Assembly (NCBI GenBank): GCA_003539755.1
Contig: DPOH01000254.1
Location: 1 to 7,798, forward strand
Direction of reading: 5' to 3'
Length of the DNA stretch: 7,798 nucleotides
From: Clostridium sp.
GTDB taxonomy: Bacteria; Bacillota; Clostridia; Clostridiales; Clostridiaceae
Shown: in pieces, positions 1 to 5,902 of the stretch
Numbering within the stretch: position 1 is the stretch's first letter
Layout of the letters: each line of letters begins with the position of its first letter
Notes under the pieces: model-generated
What the model was told of the DNA's origin: nothing
Seen by the model: only the letters and a program-made list of their open reading frames with translations
Databases searched by the model: none
Position numbers and translations under genes: made by a program

Positions 1-2220
1 GAAGAGAGAAATTCTAAAGCAGTAGAAAATATTGATGATAAAAATGGTAATTTTACTGCAAAAGTAGAAAGATTAGAAGAAAAGCTAGTTATAAGAACTA
101 AACTTTTAATCGTGGATGTAAACGATAATATGAAAATTGATATTTATGATAAAAATGGTGAGCTTTTATGTGCAGACTATAGAGGAAAAGAAAAAGCGTT
201 TGCACGAAGATATGGTGATTATGAGCTTGCAAAAGAAGAGGGACATGATGTAAAAGACCATGTGGAAGATAAGGTTAAAATAATAAAAGCTATGGAAGAT
301 AATATGTTCTTTTATGGTTTTGGAGAAAAAACTGGTCCTTTAAATAAAAAGGGATATCACTATGTAAACTGGAATACTGATAATCCTCAGCCACATGGTG
401 AAACCTTTGACAGACTTTATAAATCAATTCCATTTTTCATAGGAGTTAAAGATAAGAAGTCATTTGGTATTTTCTTTGATAATCATTTTGAAACACATTT
501 TGATATGGGAAGAGATAATTCTGAATATTATTATTTTTCAGCAGTAGATGGAAATCTTGATTATTATTTTATATATGGACCAGAAGTTAAAAAAGTAGTA
601 GAAGGATATACATTTATTACTGGAAGAATGCCACTGCCACAAAAATGGACACTTGGATATCAACAATGTAGATGGTCTTATGGAAATTATGAAAGAGTTA
701 TGGAAATTGCACATGATTTTAGAGAAAAAGATATACCTTGTGACACAATATATCTCGATATTGATTATATGAATGGATATAGAGTATTTACTTGGAATAA
801 TAAAAAGTTTGAGAATCCAGAAGAAATGATTAAAGAATTGAAAACTATGGGATTTAAGGTAGTAACAATAATAGATCCTGGTGTGAAAGTAGATAAAGGA
901 TATAATATTTATGATGAAGGGCTTAAACATGGGTATTATGCAACAGATAAAGATGGAATTATATATACAAATGAAGTATGGCCTGGAAAATCAGTGTATC
1001 CAGATTTCTTAAATTCAAAAACAAGAGCATGGTGGGCAGGAAATCAAAAAATTATGATGGATGTAGGGGTAAGTGGAATATGGAATGATATGAATGAGCC
1101 AGCAAGTTTTAAGGGACCTCTGCCAGATGATGTTATGTTTGATAATGATGGAGTAAAAGTTTCTCATAAGGAAGCTCATAATATCTATGGCCATTTTATG
1201 GCAAAGGCTACTTATGAAGGAATAAAAAAATATACAAATAAGAGACCATTCATAGTTACAAGAGCATGTTATGCTGGAACTCAGAAGTATTCTACTGTTT
1301 GGACAGGTGATAACCAAAGTACTTGGGAACATTTAAGAATGTCTTTACCAATGCTTATGAACTTAGGATTAAGTGGTATGGCTTTCTGTGGAACTGATGT
1401 AGGCGGATTTGGACATGACTGTAGCAGTGAGCTTTTAAGCAGATGGGTTCAAGTAGGAGCATTTACACCACTTTTTAGAAATCATTCTGCTATGGGAACA
1501 AGAGATCAGGAACCATGGGCATTTGATAAGGAAACAGAAGAAATAAATAAAAAATATATTAAACTAAGATATCAATTTATGCCATATATTTATGATACTA
1601 TGTACAAAGCTTCAACAACGGGTACGCCTATGATAAGACCATTATTATTCAATTATCAAGATGATATAAATACTTATGAAATAAATGATGAATTCTTGTG
1701 TGGAGATAATATTTTAGTAGCTCCTGTAGTTGAACAAGGAGTAAAAGCGAGACTAGTATATCTTCCAGAAGGGAATTCATGGGTTGAGTATTGGACAAAA
1801 GAAGAATATAAAGGGGGCCAGTATATAATAACGCAGACTCCATTAGATGTATGTCCAATATATATAAATCAGGGCAGTATTATTCCTAATTATGATGTAC
1901 AGAATTTTGTTGGTGAAAAACAAAATGATAAGTTATCTGTTCAGTTATTCTTAGGACAAGAAGAAGCTGTATCATCATATGAGCACTATGTTGATGATGG
2001 TGAAAGCTTTGAATATAGAAATGGTGCATATGATATTTATAAAATTGCTGTTAAAGAAAATGATGAAAAAATAGAAATCTTAATAGATGTTGAACATGAT
2101 AGCAGTATTAAAAAGTATGATGAAGTTATTTTTGAAATGTTTAATTTAAATAATAGAAGAGTATTTATAAACAAGATTGAAGTAGAAGTTATAGAAGATA
2201 AAGCTTATTGTAGAATGTAA
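1..2220 (+). CDS. Alpha-glucosidase, glycoside hydrolase family 31 (5' end outside window)
   Basis: GH31 retaining glycosidase that removes alpha-linked glucose from the non-reducing end of malto- or isomalto-oligosaccharides; probably cytoplasmic, although the true N-terminus is not visible. The frame is open with no stop back to base 1, and the bases before the GTG at 112 encode a natural continuation of the N-terminal beta domain, so the gene is cut by the window edge. 739 codons are seen. In window codon numbering: N-terminal mutarotase-like domain with FYGFGEK near 105-111; TIM barrel with LDIDYMNGYRVFTW (D253, D255); nucleophile D363 in WNDMNEP; predicted acid/base D437 in WTGDN; RNHS (H495) and TRDQEPW. 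The C-terminal beta domains end with a DUF5110-like stretch (DDGESFEYRNGAY). All catalytic motifs are intact. Substrate choice within GH31 (glucosidase versus xylosidase or transglycosylase) cannot be fixed from motifs, but HSAMGTRDQEPW favours alpha-glucosidase. A terminator follows 18 bases after the stop. Confidence 0.93.
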   Translation, partial: EERNSKAVENIDDKNGNFTAKVERLEEKLVIRTKLLIVDVNDNMKIDIYDKNGELLCADYRGKEKAFARRYGDYELAKEEGHDVKDHVEDKVKIIKAMEDNMFFYGFGEKTGPLNKKGYHYVNWNTDNPQPHGETFDRLYKSIPFFIGVKDKKSFGIFFDNHFETHFDMGRDNSEYYYFSAVDGNLDYYFIYGPEVKKVVEGYTFITGRMPLPQKWTLGYQQCRWSYGNYERVMEIAHDFREKDIPCDTIYLDIDYMNGYRVFTWNNKKFENPEEMIKELKTMGFKVVTIIDPGVKVDKGYNIYDEGLKHGYYATDKDGIIYTNEVWPGKSVYPDFLNSKTRAWWAGNQKIMMDVGVSGIWNDMNEPASFKGPLPDDVMFDNDGVKVSHKEAHNIYGHFMAKATYEGIKKYTNKRPFIVTRACYAGTQKYSTVWTGDNQSTWEHLRMSLPMLMNLGLSGMAFCGTDVGGFGHDCSSELLSRWVQVGAFTPLFRNHSAMGTRDQEPWAFDKETEEINKKYIKLRYQFMPYIYDTMYKASTTGTPMIRPLLFNYQDDINTYEINDEFLCGDNILVAPVVEQGVKARLVYLPEGNSWVEYWTKEEYKGGQYIITQTPLDVCPIYINQGSIIPNYDVQNFVGEKQNDKLSVQLFLGQEEAVSSYEHYVDDGESFEYRNGAYDIYKIAVKENDEKIEILIDVEHDSSIKKYDEVIFEMFNLNNRRVFINKIEVEVIEDKAYCRM

Positions 2221-2237
2221 AATTATAAAAAGTATCT

Positions 2238-2280
2238 ATCCCATAAAAATGATGAAGTATTTTTATGGGATTTATTTTGT
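2238..2280 (+). terminator. Rho-independent terminator after the GH31 gene
   Basis: A perfect 12-bp stem is formed by ATCCCATAAAAA (2238-2249) and TTTTTATGGGAT (2260-2271), with a 10-base loop and a T-rich tail (TTTATTTTGTT). It lies just after the alpha-glucosidase stop and separates it from the GntR operon. Confidence 0.9.
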
Positions 2281-2367
2281 TCAAGTTAAGTTTTGAGGTA
2301 ATTGAGATAAGTTAAAAGTTTATAAAAATATAAATCTGAAAAATGAAATAATTTTACGTGTAATATA

Positions 2368-2396
2368 TTTACAAAAATAAAAAATGGTGATAATAT
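2368..2396 (+). promoter_or_regulatory. Predicted sigma-A promoter of the GntR-ABC operon
   Basis: A -35 box TTTACA (2368-2373) and a -10 box TAATAT (2391-2396) are separated by 17 bases. GATAAT at 2389-2394 is an alternative -10 with a shorter spacer. Transcription would start near 2402-2404, inside the inverted repeat at 2398-2418, as expected for an autorepressed gene. Predicted from consensus only. Confidence 0.5.
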
Positions 2397-2397
2397 G

Positions 2398-2418
2398 TGT
2401 GTATAGATGATATACACA
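2398..2418. promoter_or_regulatory. Inverted repeat, probable operator of the GntR/YtrA-type regulator
   Basis: Perfect 8-bp arms TGTGTATA (2398-2405) and TATACACA (2411-2418) flank the 5-base spacer GATGA. The site sits directly after the predicted -10 and 22 bases before the TTG start of the regulator. Members of the YtrA subfamily usually repress their own operon through GTGTA/TACAC-type palindromes, and the arms here contain exactly those cores. The palindrome is seen; its binding by the adjacent regulator is inferred. Confidence 0.72.
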
Positions 2419-2427
2419 TTTAGATAC

Positions 2428-2432
2428 GGAGG
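2428..2432 (+). promoter_or_regulatory. Ribosome binding site that fixes the TTG start of the GntR gene
   Basis: GGAGG is followed by a 7-base spacer and TTG at 2440. The upstream in-frame ATG at 2407 lies inside the operator palindrome and would place this strong site within its coding sequence, so TTG is the better start. Confidence 0.85.
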
Positions 2433-2439
2433 TATACAA

Positions 2440-2814
2440 TTGGATATTTTAATTAGTAATGATTCACCAGTTAAGTTATATGAGCAGATAGAAAATCAAA
2501 TTAAAAATCAAATATTGAATGGCAGCTTAAAATCAGGTGAAATGCTTCCGTCAATCAGAATGCTTGCAAAGGAGTTAAAGGTAAGCATAATAACCACTAA
2601 GAGAGCTTATGAAGAACTCGAAAAAGAAGGGTTTATTGAAACTGTGGTAGGTAAAGGAACCTTTGTTGCAGGAGCAAGTTCTGAAAGATTAAAGGAAGCG
2701 GCAATGTGGGAAATGGAAAGTAGATTTGAAGAAGTAATAGTCACGGCCAAATCACTTGGATTAGGACTTAATGAATGTATTGAGATTTTAAAGAATATTT
2801 ATGAGGAGGTTTAA
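2440..2814 (+). CDS. GntR family transcriptional regulator, YtrA subfamily
   Basis: DNA-binding repressor of 124 residues. The N-terminal winged helix-turn-helix covers about residues 10-78, with the family pattern LYEQIENQIKNQI, then SGEMLPSIRMLAKELKVS, then TTKRAYEELEKEGFI and the wing GKGTFV. The C-terminal part is only about 45 residues of predicted helix (ERLKEAAMWEMESRFEEVI and what follows). This is too short for the ligand domains of the FadR, HutC or MocR types and matches the YtrA type, which pairs with ABC transporter genes. The TTG start at 2440 is chosen because of the GGAGG 7 bases upstream; the protein then begins MDILISNDSPVKLYEQI, a usual start for this group. It is the first gene of the operon, 7 bases before the ATPase start, and its own promoter carries a palindrome that it probably binds. 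The effector is unknown; related systems respond to cell-wall-active compounds, but nothing here shows which. Confidence 0.93.
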   Translation: MDILISNDSPVKLYEQIENQIKNQILNGSLKSGEMLPSIRMLAKELKVSIITTKRAYEELEKEGFIETVVGKGTFVAGASSERLKEAAMWEMESRFEEVIVTAKSLGLGLNECIEILKNIYEEV

Positions 2815-2821
2815 TTTAATT

Positions 2822-3667
2822 ATGGAAGCAATTAAACTAAGAAATTTGAAAAAGAATTATGCAGATTTTTCTCTTGATATAGATAAGCTAGATGTGAAAA
2901 CAGGATTTATCACTGGATTCATTGGGAGGAATGGGAGTGGAAAAACCACTACTATAAATTTGATAATGGGTATGTTAAAACCAGATGGTGGTGAAGTGAA
3001 AGTATTTGGTGAAAGCGTAGTCAATAATGGTAACATTAAAAATAATATTGGATATATAGGTGATATTTCAGGATTTCTTGAAGAAAATAAACTAAAGTAT
3101 ATAAAGAATGGTATTTGCAGATTTTACTCTAATTGGGATGAGAAAGTATACAAAAAATATATGAATAAATTTAACCTTGATGAAAATAAATCATTTAAGG
3201 ATTTATCAAAAGGACAACAAAAGCAATTTCAGCTTGTTATGGCATTTTCACATCATCCTAAATTATTGATTATGGATGAACCTACAGCTAATCTTGATCC
3301 AATTGTTAGAAATGAAATATTAGATATTATAAATAATCATATGGTTAATGAAGAAGTAACGGTGTTTTATTCATCTCATATAACAACGGATATTGAAAAA
3401 TGTGCAGATTATATTGTGTTTATAAATGATGGAAAGATATTTTTACAAGGTGAAAAGGACGAAATATTAGAAAATCATATATTGGTAAAATTTAAAAAAG
3501 ATTTGTATGATGAGAATATAAAAAGTCAATTTGTTTCATTAAAAGAAAATAGATTTGGATATGAAGGTCTTATGGATGATAAATTAAAAGCTCGTGAGAT
3601 TTTTGGAAATGAAGCAGTTTATGAAAAATGTTCATTAGATGATATTTTAATTTATTATGTAGGATAA
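2822..3667 (+). CDS. ABC transporter ATP-binding protein of the GntR-linked (YtrB-like) type
   Basis: ATPase subunit of 281 residues that should power the membrane protein encoded next. Visible motifs: Walker A GRNGSGKTT (35-43), signature LSKGQ (128-132), Walker B LLIMDEP (148-154) with D152 and catalytic E153, D-loop at ANLDP, and switch His186 in SSH. The canonical Q-loop glutamine is replaced: IGYIGD ends in Asp81. The signature has Lys in place of the first Gly of LSGGQ. Both changes are, as far as I recall, common in GntR-linked ATPases. About 70 C-terminal residues after the ATPase core form an accessory domain of unknown role. The start at 2822 is preferred: the protein then begins MEAIKLRNLKKNY. 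The ATG at 2801 overlaps the end of the GntR gene and lies upstream of the GAGGAGG at 2803-2809. The 12-base spacing from that site to 2822 is somewhat long. Confidence 0.93.
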   Translation: MEAIKLRNLKKNYADFSLDIDKLDVKTGFITGFIGRNGSGKTTTINLIMGMLKPDGGEVKVFGESVVNNGNIKNNIGYIGDISGFLEENKLKYIKNGICRFYSNWDEKVYKKYMNKFNLDENKSFKDLSKGQQKQFQLVMAFSHHPKLLIMDEPTANLDPIVRNEILDIINNHMVNEEVTVFYSSHITTDIEKCADYIVFINDGKIFLQGEKDEILENHILVKFKKDLYDENIKSQFVSLKENRFGYEGLMDDKLKAREIFGNEAVYEKCSLDDILIYYVG

Positions 3668-3681
3668 GGAGAGTAGAGAAT

Positions 3682-4329
3682 ATGGATAATATGATTAATT
3701 TAATAAAGCTTCACTATACTTCAGTTTTAGCATTAAAAAAATCAGGCGCAGTAATGATTTTACTGGCTGTTTTTATCACAGTAACAAACAATGATGGTTC
3801 TATGCTTCCATTTGGTGCAGCGCTTTTATTAATGCTTTTAAATTATAGTACTCTTGCATATGAAAATAAGAGTAAAGTAAATTATTTAGTGTATTCTCTT
3901 CCTGTTGAACCAAAGAAATATATTTTATCTAAATATATTTATGGTGTAATTAATATATTTATTTCAGTATTGTTTGCTGATTTTATATTTATTATTTTAA
4001 AAGCGTTCAATATGGTTACTTCTGAAATAATACCATTAGAAGCAGTAAATTTATCAATATATATAATAGGAATTGTAGTTGTAGTAATAGTTTCTCCAAT
4101 TGCCCTTGTAGTTGGATTTAATAAAGCAAGACTAATTTTAGTATTTCTATTTGTACTTCCAGTATGTTTTTCAAAGACAATAGTGAAAATAATACCACAA
4201 GCACCAAATTCAATTATAAATATATCACTTCATAGTATGCAGGTTTCAGTCTTAATAATTGGAATATTATTAACTGTAATTTCATATATAATATGTTCAA
4301 ATTTATATAGTAAAAGGGATATTGACTAA
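3682..4329 (+). CDS. ABC-2 type permease, integral membrane subunit
   Basis: Membrane protein of 215 residues that should pair with the ATPase encoded 14 bases upstream; AAGGAG at 3666-3671 precedes the ATG by 10 bases. Hydrophobic segments lie at roughly residues 20-36, 41-57, 83-107, 121-146, 149-165 and 186-206, giving six predicted helices with a short C-terminal tail ending SKRDID. Between helices 2 and 3 there is a conserved-looking loop, YENKSKVNYLVYSLPVEPK, followed by KKYILSKYI. This is the hallmark of the small ABC-2 permeases found with GntR/YtrA regulators (ABC2_membrane_5 type). There is no substrate-binding protein or signal-peptide gene nearby, so export or membrane sensing is more likely than import. 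The substrate is not deducible. A half-size subunit would be expected to work as a dimer. The gene is the last of the operon and is followed by a terminator. Confidence 0.87.
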   Translation: MDNMINLIKLHYTSVLALKKSGAVMILLAVFITVTNNDGSMLPFGAALLLMLLNYSTLAYENKSKVNYLVYSLPVEPKKYILSKYIYGVINIFISVLFADFIFIILKAFNMVTSEIIPLEAVNLSIYIIGIVVVVIVSPIALVVGFNKARLILVFLFVLPVCFSKTIVKIIPQAPNSIINISLHSMQVSVLIIGILLTVISYIICSNLYSKRDID

Positions 4330-4370
4330 GTTGTACAAATTTATTTGATTAATGAATATATAAATATATA

Positions 4371-4399
4371 AATCTCACAGATTTCTGTGGGATTTTTTT
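4371..4399 (+). terminator. Rho-independent terminator of the GntR-ABC operon
   Basis: AATCTCACAG (4371-4380) pairs with CTGTGGGATT (4385-4394) with one U-G wobble and a tight ATTT loop. The T run continues to 4399. It begins 41 bases after the permease stop. Confidence 0.93.
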
Positions 4400-4473
4400 G
4401 TAACAATTTAGTTCAAGTTGAATATATTATTATTAAATATATTTTGTTTTTTATAAGAAAACTGCAGATATAT

Positions 4474-4491
4474 TTGATAAAAAATTAACAA
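4474..4491. promoter_or_regulatory. Rex-type redox operator candidate upstream of the aldolase-like gene
   Basis: TTGATAAAAAATTAACAA matches the Rex consensus TTGTTAANNNNTTAACAA at 13 of 14 specified positions; only base 4 of the left half differs. The right half-site is perfect. It lies 80 bases before the TTG start, and its left half coincides with a possible -35 box (TTGATA, 4474-4479). A weak -10 (TATATG, 4496-4501) follows after 16 bases, so binding would block the promoter. Rex is the NADH/NAD-sensing repressor of fermentation genes in clostridia. The match is seen; the function is inferred. Confidence 0.5.
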
Positions 4492-4557
4492 TAATTATAT
4501 GGACTTATATGTTACAAATACGAATAATAATTTAAAAATATAAATATGAATAAGTAT

Positions 4558-4562
4558 AGGAG
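4558..4562 (+). promoter_or_regulatory. Ribosome binding site that fixes the TTG start of the aldolase-like gene
   Basis: AGGAG, within the longer anti-SD-like AGGAGTGAT, lies 8 bases before TTG at 4571. The in-frame GTG at 4562 begins inside this site and cannot be its own start. Confidence 0.85.
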
Positions 4563-4570
4563 TGATTGAT

Positions 4571-5203
4571 TTGTTAGATAATCTTAGAATTAAATTGGTC
4601 AAGATAGCAAAGGATGCAGAGAAGTATGGACTATGCAAAGAAAAAACAGGAAGTTTTAGTTTGAGGGATAAAAGTACTGGATATATTCTAATAACACCAT
4701 CTCAAGTAAGCAGAGAAGATTTAAAACCAGAAAATATATGTATACTGGATAGTGAAGGAAATGAAATTGAAGTTCATAAAGAAATGCAGCCAAGTAGAGA
4801 AAAATTAATTCATCTTGAAATATATAAGAATAAGAAAAATATACGAGCTGTTATGTACACTCATTCTCTTTATGCTACTATTTTTGCAGTAGCTAATAAA
4901 GTTATTCCTCCTATAGTATCAGATTCAAGGCATTATGGAGGATATATATATGTAGCACCATATGAAAAAGCTCAGACTATAGAATTGGCGAAAAGTGTTA
5001 TAGAACCATTAAGTAAGAATGATGCATGTTTATTAGAACGTCATGGAATTGTAATAATAAGTGAAAATATAGATGATGTGGTGACAAAGGCTAGGTATGT
5101 TGAAGATGTAGCAGAAATATATTATAAAGTTCTTGTACTAAATCAGTTTAAAGAACCACAAAGGCTAAATTCAGAAGAACTTAAAGAGCATATAAAGAAA
5201 TAA
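4571..5203 (+). CDS. Class II aldolase/adducin family protein with altered active-site residues
   Basis: Protein of 210 residues, the usual length for a single class II aldolase/adducin domain (L-fuculose-phosphate aldolase, L-ribulose-5-phosphate 4-epimerase and relatives: zinc enzymes acting on sugar phosphates). TTG at 4571 is chosen from the ribosome site 8 bases upstream. Family landmarks are TGSFSLRD (26-33), ILITPS, PSRE with E77, YTHSLYATIFAV (96-107), GGYIYVAPYEKA, and LLERHG with H158. Compared with FucA, the zinc ligands H94 and H155 and the catalytic E73 have counterparts (H98, H158, E77), but the first His of the HxH pair is Tyr96. The phosphate-pocket positions also differ: Ser27 or Phe28 where Gly-Asn is usual, TPSQ where TPTG or TPSG is usual, and PSRE instead of PSSE. 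The fold call is firm; the reaction is not. It may be an aldolase or decarboxylase-like relative with a different substrate, or a non-catalytic paralogue. It stands alone behind a Rex-like operator. Confidence 0.82.
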   Translation: MLDNLRIKLVKIAKDAEKYGLCKEKTGSFSLRDKSTGYILITPSQVSREDLKPENICILDSEGNEIEVHKEMQPSREKLIHLEIYKNKKNIRAVMYTHSLYATIFAVANKVIPPIVSDSRHYGGYIYVAPYEKAQTIELAKSVIEPLSKNDACLLERHGIVIISENIDDVVTKARYVEDVAEIYYKVLVLNQFKEPQRLNSEELKEHIKK

Positions 5204-5248
5204 TTAGCTAGATTAAAGTGAAATATTATAAAAATAACAATTTTGTGG

Positions 5249-5254
5249 TAAAAT
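5249..5254 (+). promoter_or_regulatory. Extended -10 promoter of the NifX-like gene
   Basis: TAAAAT (5249-5254) is preceded by TGG, a TGn extended -10 motif. Only a weak -35 (TTATAA, 5226-5231) is present at a 17-base spacing. The start of transcription would be near 5261, giving a leader of about 60 bases. No terminator is visible between the aldolase stop and this promoter, so readthrough from the aldolase gene is also possible. Confidence 0.45.
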
Positions 5255-5310
5255 AGTAATGCTATTAGTATTTAAGGCAAGTTCAAATATTATAAATATA
5301 TTAGTATATA

Positions 5311-5316
5311 AGGAGG
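5311..5316 (+). promoter_or_regulatory. Ribosome binding site that fixes the start of the NifX-like gene
   Basis: A perfect AGGAGG lies 5 bases before ATG at 5322. The upstream in-frame ATG at 5259 has no ribosome site, lies at or before the predicted transcription start, and would add a tail unlike this family. Confidence 0.9.
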
Positions 5317-5321
5317 ATATT

Positions 5322-5717
5322 ATGAAAATAGCATTACCTAAAAATGAAAATGAAATAAATCAGCATTTTGGAAAAAGCAAAAATTTTGAAATAGTGACTA
5401 TCGAAGATAATAAAGTTACAGATAAAAAGGTGGTTAGTGCTGAGTCTTTACAGCATAATCATGGTGGATTGGCTACATTATTAAAAGATGAAGGTGTATC
5501 TGTAGTAATTACAGGAGGTATAGGACAGGGAGCAATAGATGGTCTTAAGAGTCATAATCTTGAAGTTATAAGAGGTGCTGCTGGAAATATAGATGATATA
5601 ATTTCTTCATATATAAATGGAGAATTACAAGATAAAAACGTTGTATGCAGTCATAACCATGACCACCATCATGATCACAATAATCATATGACAATTAAAA
5701 TGCCTAATACGAAGTAA
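5322..5717 (+). CDS. NifX/NafY/NifB-C-terminal type (dinitrogenase cofactor family) protein with His-rich tail
   Basis: Small cytoplasmic protein of 131 residues. Residues 1 to about 105 form one complete RNase H-like domain of the NifB/NifX/NafY family (Nitro_FeMo-Co domain). The start MKIALPKNENEINQHFGKSK is typical, as are the FEIVTIEDNKV strand, the QHNHGGLATLL segment (H45, H47) and GGIGQGAIDGL (65-75). Family members carry iron-sulfur or FeMo-cofactor precursors. Stand-alone copies are common in anaerobes that lack nitrogenase, where the role is mostly unknown. The tail from about 109 is CSHNHDHHHDHNNH, with seven histidines and a cysteine in 14 residues, which suggests binding of Ni, Zn or Fe. 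No nif gene is next to it, so a nitrogenase role is not supported by context. It has its own promoter and a terminator 13 bases after the stop. Metal-cluster carrier or metal storage/sensing are the plausible roles. Confidence 0.88.
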   Translation: MKIALPKNENEINQHFGKSKNFEIVTIEDNKVTDKKVVSAESLQHNHGGLATLLKDEGVSVVITGGIGQGAIDGLKSHNLEVIRGAAGNIDDIISSYINGELQDKNVVCSHNHDHHHDHNNHMTIKMPNTK

Positions 5718-5730
5718 TATTATAAATAAT

Positions 5731-5769
5731 AAAACGAATGATTAAGTAAAATGCTTTCATTCGTTTTTT
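5731..5769 (+). terminator. Rho-independent terminator after the NifX-like gene
   Basis: A perfect 11-bp stem is formed by AAAACGAATGA (5731-5741) and TCATTCGTTTT (5757-5767). The loop is 15 bases, partly closable by AAG/CTT, and the T run ends at 5769. It isolates the gene from the CoA-transferase gene downstream. Confidence 0.88.
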
Positions 5770-5815
5770 ATTTAAGAAAAATTTTTTATGAAAATTAATA
5801 AAGGTATATATTTAA

Positions 5816-5833
5816 GTGTTAATAAAATAACGA
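5816..5833. promoter_or_regulatory. Weak Rex-like palindrome upstream of the CoA-transferase gene
   Basis: GTGTTAATAAAATAACGA has the spacing of TTGTTAANNNNTTAACAA and agrees at 11 of 14 specified positions. It lies 69 bases before the ATG and just after a poor -10-like TATATT (5807-5812). In such AT-rich DNA an 11/14 match can easily be chance. It is listed because a much better site occurs before the aldolase-like gene. Confidence 0.22.
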
Positions 5834-5902
5834 AAAGAGTAAAAAATAATGAGCATTGGTAGAACAAATTTATAGTAAATAGTAATTTTTAAGGAGCTAT
5901 CT

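Noticed and set aside
112..114. GTG as the start of the alpha-glucosidase
   Set aside because: The frame stays open to base 1 and the upstream residues continue the domain naturally. No ribosome site precedes 112.
538..930. Minus-strand open frames inside the alpha-glucosidase (538-930, 1015-1332, 1649-1858) and inside the CoA-transferase (6683-6925)
   Set aside because: They are shadows of strong coding genes, rich in Phe, Ile, Tyr and Ser as expected for antisense of AT-rich genes, with no recognisable domain.
2407..2409. ATG as the start of the GntR regulator
   Set aside because: It lies inside the operator palindrome near the predicted transcription start. A GGAGG with ideal spacing points to TTG 2440.
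2801..2803. ATG as the start of the ABC ATPase
   Set aside because: The ribosome site GAGGAGG would lie within the coding sequence, and the first seven residues do not fit the family; ATG 2822 does.
4412..4422. TTCAA-G-TTGAA palindrome after the permease terminator, with a similar GTTCAAGTT at 2279-2287
   Set aside because: Short, and not at a clear promoter position. Two short matches in AT-rich spacer are not enough to call a repeat family or operator.
4399..4516. TTGTAACA (4399-4406) and TGTTACAA (4509-4516) as an inverted repeat framing the spacer
   Set aside because: Eight-base arms 102 bases apart in AT-rich DNA, with the first arm in the terminator tail, are most likely chance.
5322..5717. 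Part of a nitrogen fixation locus
   Set aside because: Only the small NifX-like domain is present. No nifHDK, nifB radical SAM part or other nif gene is in the window, and stand-alone members are common without nitrogenase.
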